In this document: positions 29,659-29,957 of the stretch, one piece after another | How positions within the stretch are numbered: position 1 is the stretch's first letter | Layout of the letters: every line of letters begins with the position of its first letter | Assembly: GCA_038331135.1 (NCBI GenBank) | Contig: JBBQOS010000005.1 | Coordinates: 1 to 29,957, forward strand | Length of the DNA stretch: 29,957 bases | Reading direction: 5' to 3' | DNA from: UBA9337 sp038331135 | GTDB taxonomy: Bacteria > Patescibacteriota > Minisyncoccia > Moranbacterales > UBA9337 | The notes under the pieces: model-generated | What the model was told of the DNA's origin: nothing | Databases searched by the model: none | Seen by the model: the letters and a program-made list of their open reading frames with translations, nothing else | Translations under genes and position numbers: made by a program

Positions 29659-29957
29659 ATGTATAAAAAAATAATAGGAATAATATTTTTGGCGGGTGCA
29701 TTGGTGGCGATGGCTTTGCTTTTTTCAGTAGATAAATCGCAAGATATGAAAACAACCAATATTGAAATAAAAAAGGGCGAAAATATTTGGATTACTGCCG
29801 GAAATTTAAAAAAAGAAGGCATTATTGAAAGTAAAATTTATTTTGTTTGGTATGTGTATAAAAATGATTATCGAGGAAAAATTAAAGCAGGAAAATATAT
29901 CTTGAGTTCCAATTTAAAAACATCGGAAATCACAATGATTTTAGTGGCTGGCGATAA
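29659..29957 (+). CDS. mltG: Endolytic transglycosylase MltG, 3' truncated by window end
   Basis: 99 residues are visible from ATG 29659. An N-terminal membrane anchor (about 4-25) is followed by IEIKKGENIWITAGNLKKEG and KAGKYILSSNLKTSEITMIL, the LysM-like N-terminal part of the MltG (YceG-like) family with the G-x-Y-x-L-S pattern. MltG cleaves nascent glycan strands outside the membrane and ends their elongation, so it complements the RodA of this window. The catalytic domain lies beyond the window. Confidence 0.85.
   Translation, partial: MYKKIIGIIFLAGALVAMALLFSVDKSQDMKTTNIEIKKGENIWITAGNLKKEGIIESKIYFVWYVYKNDYRGKIKAGKYILSSNLKTSEITMILVAGD

Overview
The window looks like a chromosomal segment from a Candidate Phyla Radiation (Patescibacteria) bacterium, most likely a Parcubacteria-type lineage. 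This is inferred from content, not from a marker-gene tree. Supporting traits are: AT-rich DNA and short genes, no encoded CCA on the two tRNAs, few visible Shine-Dalgarno sequences, a CxxC-x17-CxxC zinc ribbon, and a gene set rich in envelope and information-processing genes with no biosynthetic operon. All three stop codons terminate genes in the standard code (for example TGA for the RodA-like and reductase genes), which argues against the TGA-recoding Gracilibacteria/Absconditabacteria.

Layout. 1-811 (+): the end of a zinc-ribbon gene, then groES. 903-5602 (-): a five-gene unit read right to left: GT-C-like membrane glycosyltransferase, small anchored protein, def, fmt, and a membrane-anchored double rhodanese-fold protein. 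5603-6156: repeat-bearing gap. 6157-7509 (+): MATE exporter. 7649-9761 (-): glycosyltransferase pair (GT2 then GT4). 9972-13975 (+): small unknown protein, RodA, zinc-ribbon protein, ribosomal protein L25 and a geranylgeranyl-reductase-like flavoprotein. 14340-14768 (+): tRNA-Lys(CUU), tRNA-Arg(UCU) and three decayed tRNA-Arg-like copies. 14895-15590 (+): pgeF. 15995-23476 (-): VanW-domain protein, Hsp20, PrsW-like membrane protease, valS, a zinc-ribbon protein and tsaD. 23812-25768 (+): PEGA/beta-propeller protein and a DUF4446 protein. 26403-26738 (-): coiled-coil protein. 27250-29957 (+): matrixin-like protease with a coiled-coil insert, a polytopic membrane protein and the start of mltG.

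How the genes fit together. Two themes dominate. One is the envelope: RodA, MltG, PgeF and VanW act on peptidoglycan or its cytoplasmic products, the glycosyltransferases on surface glycans, and the anchored protease and propeller proteins outside the membrane. The other is translation and protein quality: Fmt/Def formyl-Met handling, ValS, TsaD, L25, GroES and Hsp20. Most genes sit in short runs with their own promoters. Several promoters match -35/-10 consensus with 16-17 bp spacing, and two place transcription initiation almost on the start codon, suggesting leaderless mRNAs.

The least ordinary content is between genes. I see (i) a tRNA-Arg(UCU)-derived array in which two decayed copies share an inserted hairpin with a compensatory base-pair change; (ii) three copies of a repeat with a long AT palindrome plus a 35-nt hairpin, and a fourth copy of the palindrome alone; (iii) GC-rich elements ending in CCTGCCT inverted repeats, in inverted orientation around the coiled-coil gene; (iv) tracts of degenerate short words, one family of which repeatedly sits just upstream of + strand genes; and (v) an in-frame palindrome-plus-repeat insertion inside tsaD. 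I see no phage genes, transposase, CRISPR array or rRNA.
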